This document shows, piece by piece, positions 7,807-16,496 of a DNA stretch of 64,000 nt. A model generated the notes under the pieces. It had not been told where the DNA came from, searched no databases, and saw only the letters and a list, made by a program, of their open reading frames with translations. The stretch is taken from contig CBDFHN010000002.1 in the NCBI GenBank assembly GCA_965247735.1, forward strand, positions 868,001-932,000, given 5' to 3'. The DNA comes from JAOXRU01 sp965247735 (GTDB taxonomy: Bacteria; Bacteroidota; Bacteroidia; Flavobacteriales; Flavobacteriaceae). Position 1 is the stretch's first letter, and each line of letters starts with the position of its first letter. Position numbers and translations under genes: made by a program.

Positions 7807-10728
7807 TTAACTTTTATCTGGTAGTATAGCATCATAAATTAACTGCTGTATTACCGTACGTGTACTTCTTGTTATTATTTTTCTATTGGCCGCAGTAGGA
7901 AATGTTCTATTAGACAAAAAAACATATACCAATTCTTGCTCAGGATCTACCCATGTAAACGTTCCTGTAAAACCACTATGACCAAAACTTTTATCTGAAA
8001 CACATCCACATGTGTTTCCCATTCTATTCATAATTGGTTTGTCGAAACCTACGCCACGCCTTACACCTTTATGACAAAAATGACATGTATTAAATTTATC
8101 CACAGTACTAGCATTTAAATAACGTTTTCCTCCATAAAATCCTTTCTGCAAATACATTTGCATAATTTTTGCAACATCATTGGCATTACTAAACAGTCCT
8201 GCATGTCCTCCAACACCACCTAACATTGCGGCTCCCATATCGTGCACATAACCTTGTACAACTTTATGTCTAAAGTAATCATCCTTTTCCGAAGGAACAA
8301 TCTGATCTTTGTTAAACTTTTCTAAAGGATTAAAAGTTGTATGTGTTGCTCCCAACGATTTATAAAACTCTTCTTGAGTAATTTTATCAAGAGGCATTTT
8401 ATATTTTCTTTCAACGAAACGTTTCAATAAATAATAGGTTAAATCACTATACCGATACACTTTTCTTTTCTTTAATTTGGTAGTATCTATTCTTAAATAT
8501 ATTGAATCTTTAAAATCGTTTCTTAAAAACAAATTGTTATCCACTTTTAATGAATATTTCTTAGTCAGATTTCTTCTATAATATTTTGCTGAGGGCTGTC
8601 CGTTTTTATCTAGTGTCTTAATATAAAAAGGAATCCATGCTGGCATTCTTCCATAATGAGACATGGCGTCTAACATGGAAACATCTTCTATTTCTTTTCC
8701 TTTTAGCTCTGGCAACATATCCTTAAATCTAGATTTAAAATTAACCATTCTAGACTCTTCTAATTTCATCATCATTGGTAAGGTTGCCAAAATTTTAGTT
8801 AAAGATGCCAAATCATAAATATTATCTGACGTTATCTTTTCTTTTCCAGCATAGGTTTTGCTACCAAAACTCCTATTATAGATCACTTTTCCTTTTCTAG
8901 CCACCAAAATCTGTGCTCCTGGAAAAACAATAGTATCAATTGCCTCTTCTACCACTTCATCTATCATATCTAAGCACTCTGTACTTAAGCCCACTGATTC
9001 TGGAATCCCGTAGCCTAAACGTAATAAATTATGACTCCTTATCATTGTGTTTACAGGAAACTCCTTATGTGCGCTAACAGGAAGTTTTCCTTTTGACGCC
9101 AATGCTCCAAAAATTAGTTGTGCTGATTTCTCCTGAGCTATAGTACTATTCTGATAACTAAGCAAAACTGACTCGATATGTGTTACATTTTCTAAATCCA
9201 AAAGCGCATATGGCTTTGCAAAAACAGTAAGAATAACATCATGTGTTCTTGATATTTCATTTACCCATACTAGCTCTCTATCTGTAAACTTATAAGGTTT
9301 CCATGGATTATCATTACCTCTGTGTAGCCCAATAATTACTTGATTAAAGCCTGCTAACTGCTTTTTTAAACTTTCAATATCAAATGCCTTTACTTGCGTA
9401 ACATTTGCATATTTTCTTAAGGTTTCTATAAAAGGCATAGCATCTGCATCACCCAGTTTTAAATATGCAATTTTTTTATTTTCTAAATTCTTAATCGGTA
9501 TTAAGTTCTTATGATTTTTAACTAGTGTTAATGCATTTTCTATGACTTCACTATACAACAAATCATCTGCTAATGAATTTAAATCATCTACTAAGTACTC
9601 CTCAACAACGGGAACATATTTGTTTAACCCTACCTTATACTTTGTACTAAGTATCTTTTTAACAGAATACGACAATCTAGCTTCAGTTAATACCTCAGTA
9701 ATATATGCCTCTTTTAGCGTTGCTATTCCTTTTGTTATATCTTCTGAAATCAATAATACATCGCTACCCGCCATAAAAGCATCTAAATCTGTTCTTCCAG
9801 TAGTACTATAATCAGCAATTCCTTTCATCTCCAAAGCATCTGTAAAGATAAGTCCGTTAAACTGCAGTTCCGTTTTTAATAAATCTGTTACTATTTTTTT
9901 TGAAAGCGAGGAAGGAAATGATGCTTTTGAAGTTAAATTAGGAACATTTAGATGTGCTACCATAACACTTCCCAATCCTTCAGCAACAAGTTTTTTATAC
10001 GGGTACAACTCTAATGAATCTAATCGTTTTTTATCAAAACTAATAGTCGGTAAGGTTTTATGAGAATCGCTATCTGTATCTCCATGTCCAGGAAAATGTT
10101 TAGCATTAGCCAATACACCTTCACTTTGCATGCCTAACATAAAAGCCAATGATTTTTCTGTAACATTAGTTCTATCCTCTCCAAAAGACCTATTGCCTAT
10201 AATTGGATTCTTCGGATTGGTGTTGATATCTACTACAGGACCAAAATTAACATGAACCCCCAATCTTTTACAATGCGCTCCAACTCTTTGTCCTACTTTT
10301 TTTATAAGTTCATTATCAGTTACAGCTCCTAAAGTCATATTCCAAGGAAAAGCGTAAGTAGAGTCTAAGCGCATATTTAGCCCCCATTCAGCATCCATAG
10401 CTACCAATAACGGAGTCTTTGCTAATAACTGCAGCTTGTTATTAAGTTTGGCCTGCCCTACAGGGCCTCCTTTTGAAAAAATTATACCACCAACATGTTT
10501 TTCTTTCACCAACAGTTTTACCCTATTTGTATGAACTGTATCCTTATTAGAATAGGCCCTAATCATAAACAATTGCCCAATTTTTTGATCTAAGTTCAAT
10601 GTTGCATAGGTACTATCTACCCATCTCTGTTGCCTTACACTATCTTTAGCTAACAACGGATTGTTTTGCGAAAAGCTCAAACCACTATAAAGGGTTATAA
10701 AAACTATAAAAAATATCTTTCTCATCAT
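7807..10728 (-). CDS. GH3 beta-N-acetylglucosaminidase fused to serine hydrolase (beta-lactamase fold)
   Basis: A signal peptide (residues about 1-20, LSFSQ) is followed by a GH3 NagZ-like catalytic domain. It shows KHFPGHGDTDSDSHKTLP near residue 212, carrying the His/Asp general acid-base dyad of NagZ enzymes, and FTDALEMKGI near residue 295 with the nucleophile Asp. A second domain from about residue 590 is a class C beta-lactamase/penicillin-binding fold with SLTK (S-x-x-K), YSD (Y-x-N-like) and HSGFTG (K-T-G-like) motifs. The fusion is common in Bacteroidetes and probably acts on peptidoglycan fragments in the periplasm. Start codons at 10728 and 10725 are both possible (MM). It likely heads the unit with bshA and the PrcB-like gene. 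Confidence 0.87.
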   Translation of the reverse strand: MMRKIFFIVFITLYSGLSFSQNNPLLAKDSVRQQRWVDSTYATLNLDQKIGQLFMIRAYSNKDTVHTNRVKLLVKEKHVGGIIFSKGGPVGQAKLNNKLQLLAKTPLLVAMDAEWGLNMRLDSTYAFPWNMTLGAVTDNELIKKVGQRVGAHCKRLGVHVNFGPVVDINTNPKNPIIGNRSFGEDRTNVTEKSLAFMLGMQSEGVLANAKHFPGHGDTDSDSHKTLPTISFDKKRLDSLELYPYKKLVAEGLGSVMVAHLNVPNLTSKASFPSSLSKKIVTDLLKTELQFNGLIFTDALEMKGIADYSTTGRTDLDAFMAGSDVLLISEDITKGIATLKEAYITEVLTEARLSYSVKKILSTKYKVGLNKYVPVVEEYLVDDLNSLADDLLYSEVIENALTLVKNHKNLIPIKNLENKKIAYLKLGDADAMPFIETLRKYANVTQVKAFDIESLKKQLAGFNQVIIGLHRGNDNPWKPYKFTDRELVWVNEISRTHDVILTVFAKPYALLDLENVTHIESVLLSYQNSTIAQEKSAQLIFGALASKGKLPVSAHKEFPVNTMIRSHNLLRLGYGIPESVGLSTECLDMIDEVVEEAIDTIVFPGAQILVARKGKVIYNRSFGSKTYAGKEKITSDNIYDLASLTKILATLPMMMKLEESRMVNFKSRFKDMLPELKGKEIEDVSMLDAMSHYGRMPAWIPFYIKTLDKNGQPSAKYYRRNLTKKYSLKVDNNLFLRNDFKDSIYLRIDTTKLKKRKVYRYSDLTYYLLKRFVERKYKMPLDKITQEEFYKSLGATHTTFNPLEKFNKDQIVPSEKDDYFRHKVVQGYVHDMGAAMLGGVGGHAGLFSNANDVAKIMQMYLQKGFYGGKRYLNASTVDKFNTCHFCHKGVRRGVGFDKPIMNRMGNTCGCVSDKSFGHSGFTGTFTWVDPEQELVYVFLSNRTFPTAANRKIITRSTRTVIQQLIYDAILPDKS

Positions 10729-10756
10729 CTAATGTCTAGCAAATGCTATACCAATT

Positions 10757-10797
10757 AAAAAAGCCAAAAAACACACATCGTATTTTTGGCTTTTTTT
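10757..10797 (-). terminator. Intrinsic terminator after gene ending at 10856
   Basis: A stem of AAAAGCCAAAAA with TTTTTGGCTTTT around an AT-rich loop lies downstream of the minus-strand gene ending at 10856. It separates that gene string from the GH3 gene. Confidence 0.75.
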
Positions 10798-10855
10798 ATA
10801 TTCATTATTATTAGTACTCAGTGACTAAAAAACTAAGAGTACTAATAAATTGTTA

Positions 10856-11341
10856 TTAACTTAAAAATCTATTATGCCAGCTATCTTTAGCTGGAACTTC
10901 CCAATTTTCTTCATACTCAGCCTTATTATTCACCAAGTTATTAAACACTATAGTATTTTTAGAAACTGCTTTATCTTTAGCCATTTTTCTAAAATCTTTT
11001 AATGTTTTATAGGCAACAAATTCTCCTTGTTTATAAGAAACATTCATCTTATCTAACAAATCAACATTATATTCTTTTTCTAATTGTTGGATGAAACTTA
11101 CAGAAGCATCTATAGAACACCCAGAAGCAGACAACACTTCCTGATCGATAGCCAAAGTGATAAACCTTTTGTATTTTAAATCAAAACTTCCTCTAAGCCC
11201 TGTTCCATGAACCGTCCAGTCTTCAATAAAATTCTTTAATTTTTCTGTAATCTCACTCAATTCCTGATCAGAAAAAGAACGATTGGATTGATAAATCCAT
11301 ACTCTAGCCGTTTCTGGCAAACTCTCAAAAGATACATACAT
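10856..11341 (-). CDS. Conserved flavobacterial protein often labelled ABC transporter ATPase
   Basis: This 161-residue cytoplasmic protein starts MYVSFESLPETARVWIYQS and contains a GTGLRGSFDLKYKRF segment and an ASGCSIDASVSFIQQLE segment. Close relatives in Flavobacteriaceae are frequently named ABC transporter ATPase, but no Walker A, Walker B or signature motif is visible and it is far too short, so that name should not be used. The Cys-Ser-Ile-Asp centre is a candidate functional site. It lies 2 bases after the CCG-domain gene, so the two are almost certainly cotranslated. Function unknown. Confidence 0.7.
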   Translation of the reverse strand: MYVSFESLPETARVWIYQSNRSFSDQELSEITEKLKNFIEDWTVHGTGLRGSFDLKYKRFITLAIDQEVLSASGCSIDASVSFIQQLEKEYNVDLLDKMNVSYKQGEFVAYKTLKDFRKMAKDKAVSKNTIVFNNLVNNKAEYEENWEVPAKDSWHNRFLS

Positions 11342-11343
11342 CC

Positions 11344-12135
11344 TTACAATTCCTCTGCATTAATTATTAATTCAGCAATATCCATAACCTGAACATCTGC
11401 TTCTCTTTCTTTATTTTTTACTCCATCTGTCATCATCGTATTGCAAAACGGACATCCTGTTGCAATAATTTCTGGTGTAGTTTCTAAAGCTTGTTCGGTA
11501 CGTTCAATATTTATTTCTTTTGTCCCTTCTTCCGCTTCCTTAAACATTTGTGCTCCTCCAGCACCACAACACAATCCTTTTTTTCGACAATTCTTCATTT
11601 CCACTAACTCGGCATCTAATTTTTTTATTAGATCCCTAGGCGCTTCGTAAACATCATTGGCTCTTCCTAAATAACAAGGATCATGAAATGTTATTTTCTT
11701 TCCTTTAAACTTCCCTCCTTCAATGGTAAGTCTACCCTCTTCTACCAACGATTTTAATAATTGTGTATGATGCACAACTTCATAATTTCCTCCTAATTGA
11801 GGATACTCGTTATTTATAGTATTAAAACAATGTGGACAAGCTGTAACTATTTTTTTTACCTCATAAGCATTTAGCACCTCTATATTGGTAACCGCTTGCA
11901 TCTGAAACAAAAATTCGTTTCCTGCTCTTTTTGCAGGATCTCCAGTACAACTTTCTTCAGTTCCTAAAACAGCAAAATCTACCTTTGCCTTTGTCAATAA
12001 TCTCACAAAAGCTTTAGTTATTTTTTTTGCTCTATCATCAAAACTTCCTGCACAACCTACCCAGAATAAGACTTCGGGTTGTTTACCCGAAGCCATCATT
12101 TCTGCCATAGTAGGCACTTTAATACTTTCTGTCAT
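11344..12135 (-). CDS. CCG-domain (Fe-S) oxidoreductase subunit, HdrB/GlcF-like
   Basis: The 263-residue protein has two cysteine-rich CCG-type repeats. The first includes CPHCFNTINNEYP (about residue 100) with an earlier WVGCAGSF. The second includes a CRKKGLCCGAGGAQMF stretch (about 182-197) and GCPFC near 227. Such domains bind the unusual Fe-S cluster of heterodisulfide reductase HdrB and glycolate or lactate oxidase subunits. Upstream on the same strand is a membrane 4Fe-4S protein that looks like its electron partner. The physiological substrate is not known. Confidence 0.83.
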   Translation of the reverse strand: MTESIKVPTMAEMMASGKQPEVLFWVGCAGSFDDRAKKITKAFVRLLTKAKVDFAVLGTEESCTGDPAKRAGNEFLFQMQAVTNIEVLNAYEVKKIVTACPHCFNTINNEYPQLGGNYEVVHHTQLLKSLVEEGRLTIEGGKFKGKKITFHDPCYLGRANDVYEAPRDLIKKLDAELVEMKNCRKKGLCCGAGGAQMFKEAEEGTKEINIERTEQALETTPEIIATGCPFCNTMMTDGVKNKEREADVQVMDIAELIINAEEL

Positions 12136-12235
12136 TACAAAATATTTTAATTCCCGTAATTGGGTTAAGTGTCATTAAAACTTCCTCTAATTTCACTATA
12201 CTGTCTTTATTAAATTTTACAAAGACAGCAATTAT

Positions 12236-12679
12236 CTAATGTTTTCCATCGTCAAAAACTTCAATAGTTACTTCCTTTTCAACTAAATCAGTAAATTTCC
12301 CATTATATCGTGTAGCTTTTACCAAATGGTTGTCTATCCAATGGTAATTTCCACCACGAGGTTTTCCCATCAATAAACTGTGGTATTTAAACCCATGTTT
12401 CTTTAACCATGTTTCTGTTACTACTCTGTGTGATTCCGTTCTTGAGGTAAAAAAACAAATCATATGTCCTTCATCGTACCATTTATTACAGGTAAGTAAT
12501 GCATCAGTAAAAGGAGCACAAGTTCCCATTCTTTCTGGCTCTTCATTAGGAACATCTTCGGTAATAGTACCATCAATATCGATTAAATAATTTTTTACAC
12601 CTTCTGGTAAAACTGGACTTATTAATTCTCCTGCTTCCACCTTTTCGTGTAGCAACTTATCCGCTTCTTCCCTTTTCAT
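12236..12679 (-). CDS. HAD-like phosphatase domain protein
   Basis: The 147-residue protein has the HAD motif I as DIDGTITED (about residues 33-41), motif II as FFTSRTESHR near 78, and a KPRGGNYHWIDNH stretch near 105 that carries the motif III/IV region. Homologues are often mislabelled phosphoheptose isomerase; no SIS domain is present. It is probably a small cytoplasmic phosphatase of unknown substrate. It lies between the two Fe-S genes on the same strand, with a 100-base gap after it. Confidence 0.7.
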   Translation of the reverse strand: MKREEADKLLHEKVEAGELISPVLPEGVKNYLIDIDGTITEDVPNEEPERMGTCAPFTDALLTCNKWYDEGHMICFFTSRTESHRVVTETWLKKHGFKYHSLLMGKPRGGNYHWIDNHLVKATRYNGKFTDLVEKEVTIEVFDDGKH

Positions 12680-12727
12680 TCTTTTTCTTTTTTTTTCTTA
12701 ATTAATAATTATAAATAGCAATTTTTC

Positions 12728-14041
12728 TTATTTTTCTTCGCTCCAATTTAGACGATCCATTTGATTAAATGGCCAGGGAGCTCCATTATTTTCAATATTG
12801 GTCATCATATTATTTAAATCGGTTGGTGCAGCCGATTGTTCCATTACCAAATACCTTCTCATATCTATGATAATAGATAATGGATCTATACTTACTGGAC
12901 ATGCTTCTACGCAAGCGTTACATGATGTGCATGCCCACAATTCTTCTTGAGTGATATAATCATCTAATAATTGCTTACCATCTTCCTTAAATTCACCTTT
13001 ATTCTTTTCAATATTTTTTCCAACTTCTTCTAGACGATCTCTAGTGTCCATCATTATCTTTCTAGGTGATAATTTTTTTCCTGTTTGGTTGGCAGGACAT
13101 TCACTTGTACATCTTCCACATTCTGTACAGGTATATGAATTCATTAATTGTACCCAGTTTAAATCCATAACATCTGAAGCACCAAATTTTTCTGGTACCT
13201 CGTCAGCATCTCCCTCGGGAACAGCAAATGGATCTGCATCTGGATCCATCATTAACATTACTTCTTTAGTAACAGCTTCTAAATTATCTAATTCTCCCTT
13301 AGGTTTTACGCTACCATAAAAAGTATTTGGAAACGCTAATAAGACATGTAAATGCTTAGAATAATATAAGTAGTTTAAAAAGATTAGAATTCCAATAATA
13401 TGTACCCACCAAGCACTTCTTTCAATAATATGAACAGTGGTTTCTCCTAATCCATTAAATATGGGAGCCAGATATTGACTGATAACATTTCCTGATGCCA
13501 ACTCTTGAAAATGAGGATCAGTAGCATTCATAACCAAAAACAAGGTCATTAATACCATTTCGAAATACAGAATGAAATTTCCATCATTTTTTGGCCATCC
13601 TTTCATTTCAGCACTCCAAAAACGCTTTATTCTTATTATATTTCTTCTAATCCAAAAAATTACTACAGAAACAAATACCAGTAAGGCTAATACCTCAAAT
13701 GTTCCAATAAGCACTCCATAAATACTTTCTCCAATTAATGGCAGAAATACACGATGAGTTCCTGCAAATCCATCAATAATAATTTCTAACATTTCTATAT
13801 TTATGATGATAAAACCAACATAAACAACAATATGAAGTATTCCTACAACTGGTCTTACTGTCATTTTTGACTGACCAAATGCAATTCTTAGCATATTATT
13901 CCAACGCAACGATTTTTGATCAGAAATATCTTTACTTTTTCCTAATCTAATGTTACGAATTAATCTTTTTACATTTTTAGCAAAAAAAGCAATACCTCCA
14001 ATAAAGAGGATTGCAAATATGATGTTTGGAATAATACTCAT
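12728..14041 (-). CDS. Membrane-bound 4Fe-4S ferredoxin-type oxidoreductase
   Basis: This 437-residue protein has about five transmembrane segments in the first 240 residues, resembling the HdrE/NarI-like cytochrome b region. A cytoplasmic part with two 4Fe-4S motifs follows: CTECGRCTSECP (about residue 300) and CTSCNACVEACP (about 370). It probably passes electrons between a membrane carrier and the CCG-domain protein encoded downstream. It starts 6 bases after the MCE gene, an order common in Flavobacteriia. Confidence 0.85.
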   Translation of the reverse strand: MSIIPNIIFAILFIGGIAFFAKNVKRLIRNIRLGKSKDISDQKSLRWNNMLRIAFGQSKMTVRPVVGILHIVVYVGFIIINIEMLEIIIDGFAGTHRVFLPLIGESIYGVLIGTFEVLALLVFVSVVIFWIRRNIIRIKRFWSAEMKGWPKNDGNFILYFEMVLMTLFLVMNATDPHFQELASGNVISQYLAPIFNGLGETTVHIIERSAWWVHIIGILIFLNYLYYSKHLHVLLAFPNTFYGSVKPKGELDNLEAVTKEVMLMMDPDADPFAVPEGDADEVPEKFGASDVMDLNWVQLMNSYTCTECGRCTSECPANQTGKKLSPRKIMMDTRDRLEEVGKNIEKNKGEFKEDGKQLLDDYITQEELWACTSCNACVEACPVSIDPLSIIIDMRRYLVMEQSAAPTDLNNMMTNIENNGAPWPFNQMDRLNWSEEK

Positions 14042-14047
14042 TTATCT

Positions 14048-15007
14048 CTACTTTTTTAATTCCTTTTCTTCTGCAGGCGCTTCATATACCTTTGCTTTTT
14101 TTCCAAAAAGAGAGAAATGAATATATCGTTTTGGGTTTAATCTTAAATCTTCCATTAACAAATCCATTTGCTTGGAAGCTTCTGTTAAATTGCCGTATAA
14201 TTCTTCATCATTCATCAACTTTCCAAGTGTACCTTCACCGTTTTCAACTTTTGCTAGCACACTATTTAAACTAGAAACTGTTTTTTGTAAACTACGTACT
14301 GTTGATCCCAAGCCTGCATTAGAAAGTGAATCCGATAACGAAGCAAAATCTGAAGTTATCTTTTCAAAATTTGCTAATGAATTATCTAATTTACCATTTT
14401 TATCTAATACTCTATTAAGTCTTACAGATGTTTGCTGAAAGCCACTCAATGTTTTATTCAACATTAATATGCTGCTTTTTAAGCTATTTCTGGATTCATT
14501 ATCCAAAATACCATTAAAACCAACCATTAAAGAATCTACACTACTAAAAGCGCTTTCTATTTTTTGCTGTAATGGTGCTAAGTTTTTTTGCAATAAATCG
14601 GTAAGACCTGGTTTTATATGCTCTCTTAACGTATCATTACTTTGGGCTATAGCTGCACCATCATTGGCTGGAATAATCTGAATTCCTTTACCACCAATAA
14701 TACCAGTATCATATAATTCTGCTTTACTATTTTTTGAAAACTGGAAATCGTTATCCACATTTAGCGCTACCAAAAGTTTTCCGGAATTATTTGGATGAAA
14801 ACCAATTGAGGTAACTTTACCTACTTTAAACCCATTAATAGTTATAGGAGTACCTGAAACCAAGCCCCCTACGTTAGTATAAACGGCATAAAACCTTCTA
14901 TTCCCTTCAAACAAAGGGGTAGATTTTAAATAGCTAAACCCTAGGATAAAAAGTAATATTCCTCCCAGTACTATACTTGCTGTTTTAATTTCTCTGGATA
15001 ATTTCAA
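14048..15007 (-). CDS. MlaD family (MCE domain) lipid-transport protein
   Basis: One N-terminal transmembrane helix (residues about 10-28) is followed by a single MCE domain (about 38-115, with VGGLVSGTPITINGFKVGKV and GIIGGKGIQI). The long remainder is helical, rich in Leu/Ser heptads, and extends to the C-terminus. MCE proteins form hexamers that carry lipids between inner and outer membrane. No MlaE permease or MlaF ATPase gene is adjacent. It sits 105 bases downstream of the amidase and 6 bases before the Fe-S gene. Confidence 0.87.
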   Translation of the reverse strand: MKLSREIKTASIVLGGILLFILGFSYLKSTPLFEGNRRFYAVYTNVGGLVSGTPITINGFKVGKVTSIGFHPNNSGKLLVALNVDNDFQFSKNSKAELYDTGIIGGKGIQIIPANDGAAIAQSNDTLREHIKPGLTDLLQKNLAPLQQKIESAFSSVDSLMVGFNGILDNESRNSLKSSILMLNKTLSGFQQTSVRLNRVLDKNGKLDNSLANFEKITSDFASLSDSLSNAGLGSTVRSLQKTVSSLNSVLAKVENGEGTLGKLMNDEELYGNLTEASKQMDLLMEDLRLNPKRYIHFSLFGKKAKVYEAPAEEKELKK

Positions 15008-15112
15008 AAGCTTTATTTTTTAACAAAGCTAAAAATTATTTTTCAATAAGCATTACGATACCAAATAAACATCAAAATAACTTATTTACCATTCATAAAA
15101 ACCCAAATACTA

Positions 15113-16363
15113 CTATTGTTTCATGGATTTTAAAGCTGTGGACAACGCTATTCTTTTTCCTTCTTTATAAGCCACAATAAAACAGGTTGTATAACCTTTG
15201 TGTATGGCTACTTTCTGATACGCTTTTGCTTGATCATAAGAAGGTGTTGCTCCATAGAAATAACGATACAAATTTGTATATTTTTCTTTTGAAAGTTTAT
15301 CCAAACTTTCAAAATTCTCACCAATTAATGGAATGTTTTTTGAACTCGCCGCCAGCTGTACTTTAAAAATTAGGGTTGCCTTTTTAAGCTTGTCCGTTGA
15401 CGCCTCTTTTTTTGCGCTTGAAGTTATCTTTTTTGTTTCATTAGCCTTTTCCGCTACCACAGGCTTAACTTTTTCTATAACCTCCTTTACAACCTCTTTC
15501 TTTTTTGGAGTTACTTCCTTTTTAACTAGCTCCTGCGGTTTATCCTTCTCCACTGGTGTTTTCTTTACATTTGAAAGCTCTTGGGTTTCTGCTACATAAA
15601 CTCCATTAAAATCAATAATAGCATCAGCTATGGCTTTCCCCATTTCAATTTGTCCCGCTTTAGAATTTAAATATTTACCTTCTGGTCCATAGGTTAAAAA
15701 ACCTGATTCGACCAAAACACTAGGCATAAACGTTTGATGCAGCACAATAAACCCTGCTTGTTTCACTTTTCTATCTTTACGCTTCAGTTTACCCGTAAAA
15801 TTATCTTGAATTCTTTTTGCCAAATCTATACTTTGACTCAAAAATTCTTCTTGCATTATTGTCAACCCTATAATTGACTCTGGAGAATTAATATCATAAC
15901 TAGCATACTTCGTCTCATAATCCTCTTCAAAATATATGGCTTCGTTTTCTGACTTTGCAACAGCAAAATTTTGTTTGTTTTTATGTAAACCCAATACAAA
16001 TGTACCTGCACCATGTGCTTCAGAAGTATGAGAATCGCAATGTACAGAGACAAATAAGTCTGCATTTGCTTCATTTGCTATTTTACCTCTTACAAAAAGA
16101 TCAACAAATTTATCTGACTTTCTAGTGTAGATAACCTTGATTGCAGGGTTTTTCTCTAAAATTCTCCCAACTTCAAGAACAATATTTAAGGCAATATTTT
16201 TTTCTAAATACCCATTACCCATGTTACCTGGATCTTTTCCACCATGACCAGCGTCTAACACCACTACAAACTTATCTCCCTCAGTAACAACTGGTTTGTT
16301 GGTCCTAAAAGAAAATAACAGAGTGCTAATTATAACTAGTGAAAGAATTTTATAACGATTCAT
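15113..16363 (-). CDS. N-acetylmuramoyl-L-alanine amidase (Amidase_3)
   Basis: A signal peptide (residues about 1-19) precedes an AmiC-type catalytic domain. VVLDAGHGGKDPGNMG (about 33-48) gives the first zinc ligand His, a conserved Glu lies in YLEKNIALNIV, SVHCDSH (near 105) gives a further zinc ligand, and VLVESGFLT (near 215) carries the catalytic Glu. A Lys/Glu/Val-rich linker (about 260-325) leads to a C-terminal region of about 80 residues resembling a SPOR/peptidoglycan-binding fold. The enzyme cleaves peptide stems from glycan strands in the periplasm, usually during cell separation. It heads the minus-strand unit running to 10856. Confidence 0.9.
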   Translation of the reverse strand: MNRYKILSLVIISTLLFSFRTNKPVVTEGDKFVVVLDAGHGGKDPGNMGNGYLEKNIALNIVLEVGRILEKNPAIKVIYTRKSDKFVDLFVRGKIANEANADLFVSVHCDSHTSEAHGAGTFVLGLHKNKQNFAVAKSENEAIYFEEDYETKYASYDINSPESIIGLTIMQEEFLSQSIDLAKRIQDNFTGKLKRKDRKVKQAGFIVLHQTFMPSVLVESGFLTYGPEGKYLNSKAGQIEMGKAIADAIIDFNGVYVAETQELSNVKKTPVEKDKPQELVKKEVTPKKKEVVKEVIEKVKPVVAEKANETKKITSSAKKEASTDKLKKATLIFKVQLAASSKNIPLIGENFESLDKLSKEKYTNLYRYFYGATPSYDQAKAYQKVAIHKGYTTCFIVAYKEGKRIALSTALKSMKQ

Positions 16364-16442
16364 TTGATATTATTTTTAATTTATTAACTGTATCAAGGTT
16401 AAAATTATGGTAAACTCTAAGGGGCAGACAAAAAAATATACG

Positions 16443-16450
16443 TAATTTTG
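16443..16450 (+). promoter_or_regulatory. Candidate -7 box of lptD promoter
   Basis: TAATTTTG fits TAnnTTTG and lies 46 bases before the TTG start at 16497. No clear TTG -33 element is seen, so support is weak. Confidence 0.3.
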
Positions 16451-16496
16451 AACTCAAATACCGAGCCATTATTATACAAAAATAGGATTAAAAGCA

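Noticed and set aside
10856..11341. ABC transporter ATPase annotation
   Set aside because: No Walker A, Walker B or signature motif is visible in the 161 residues.
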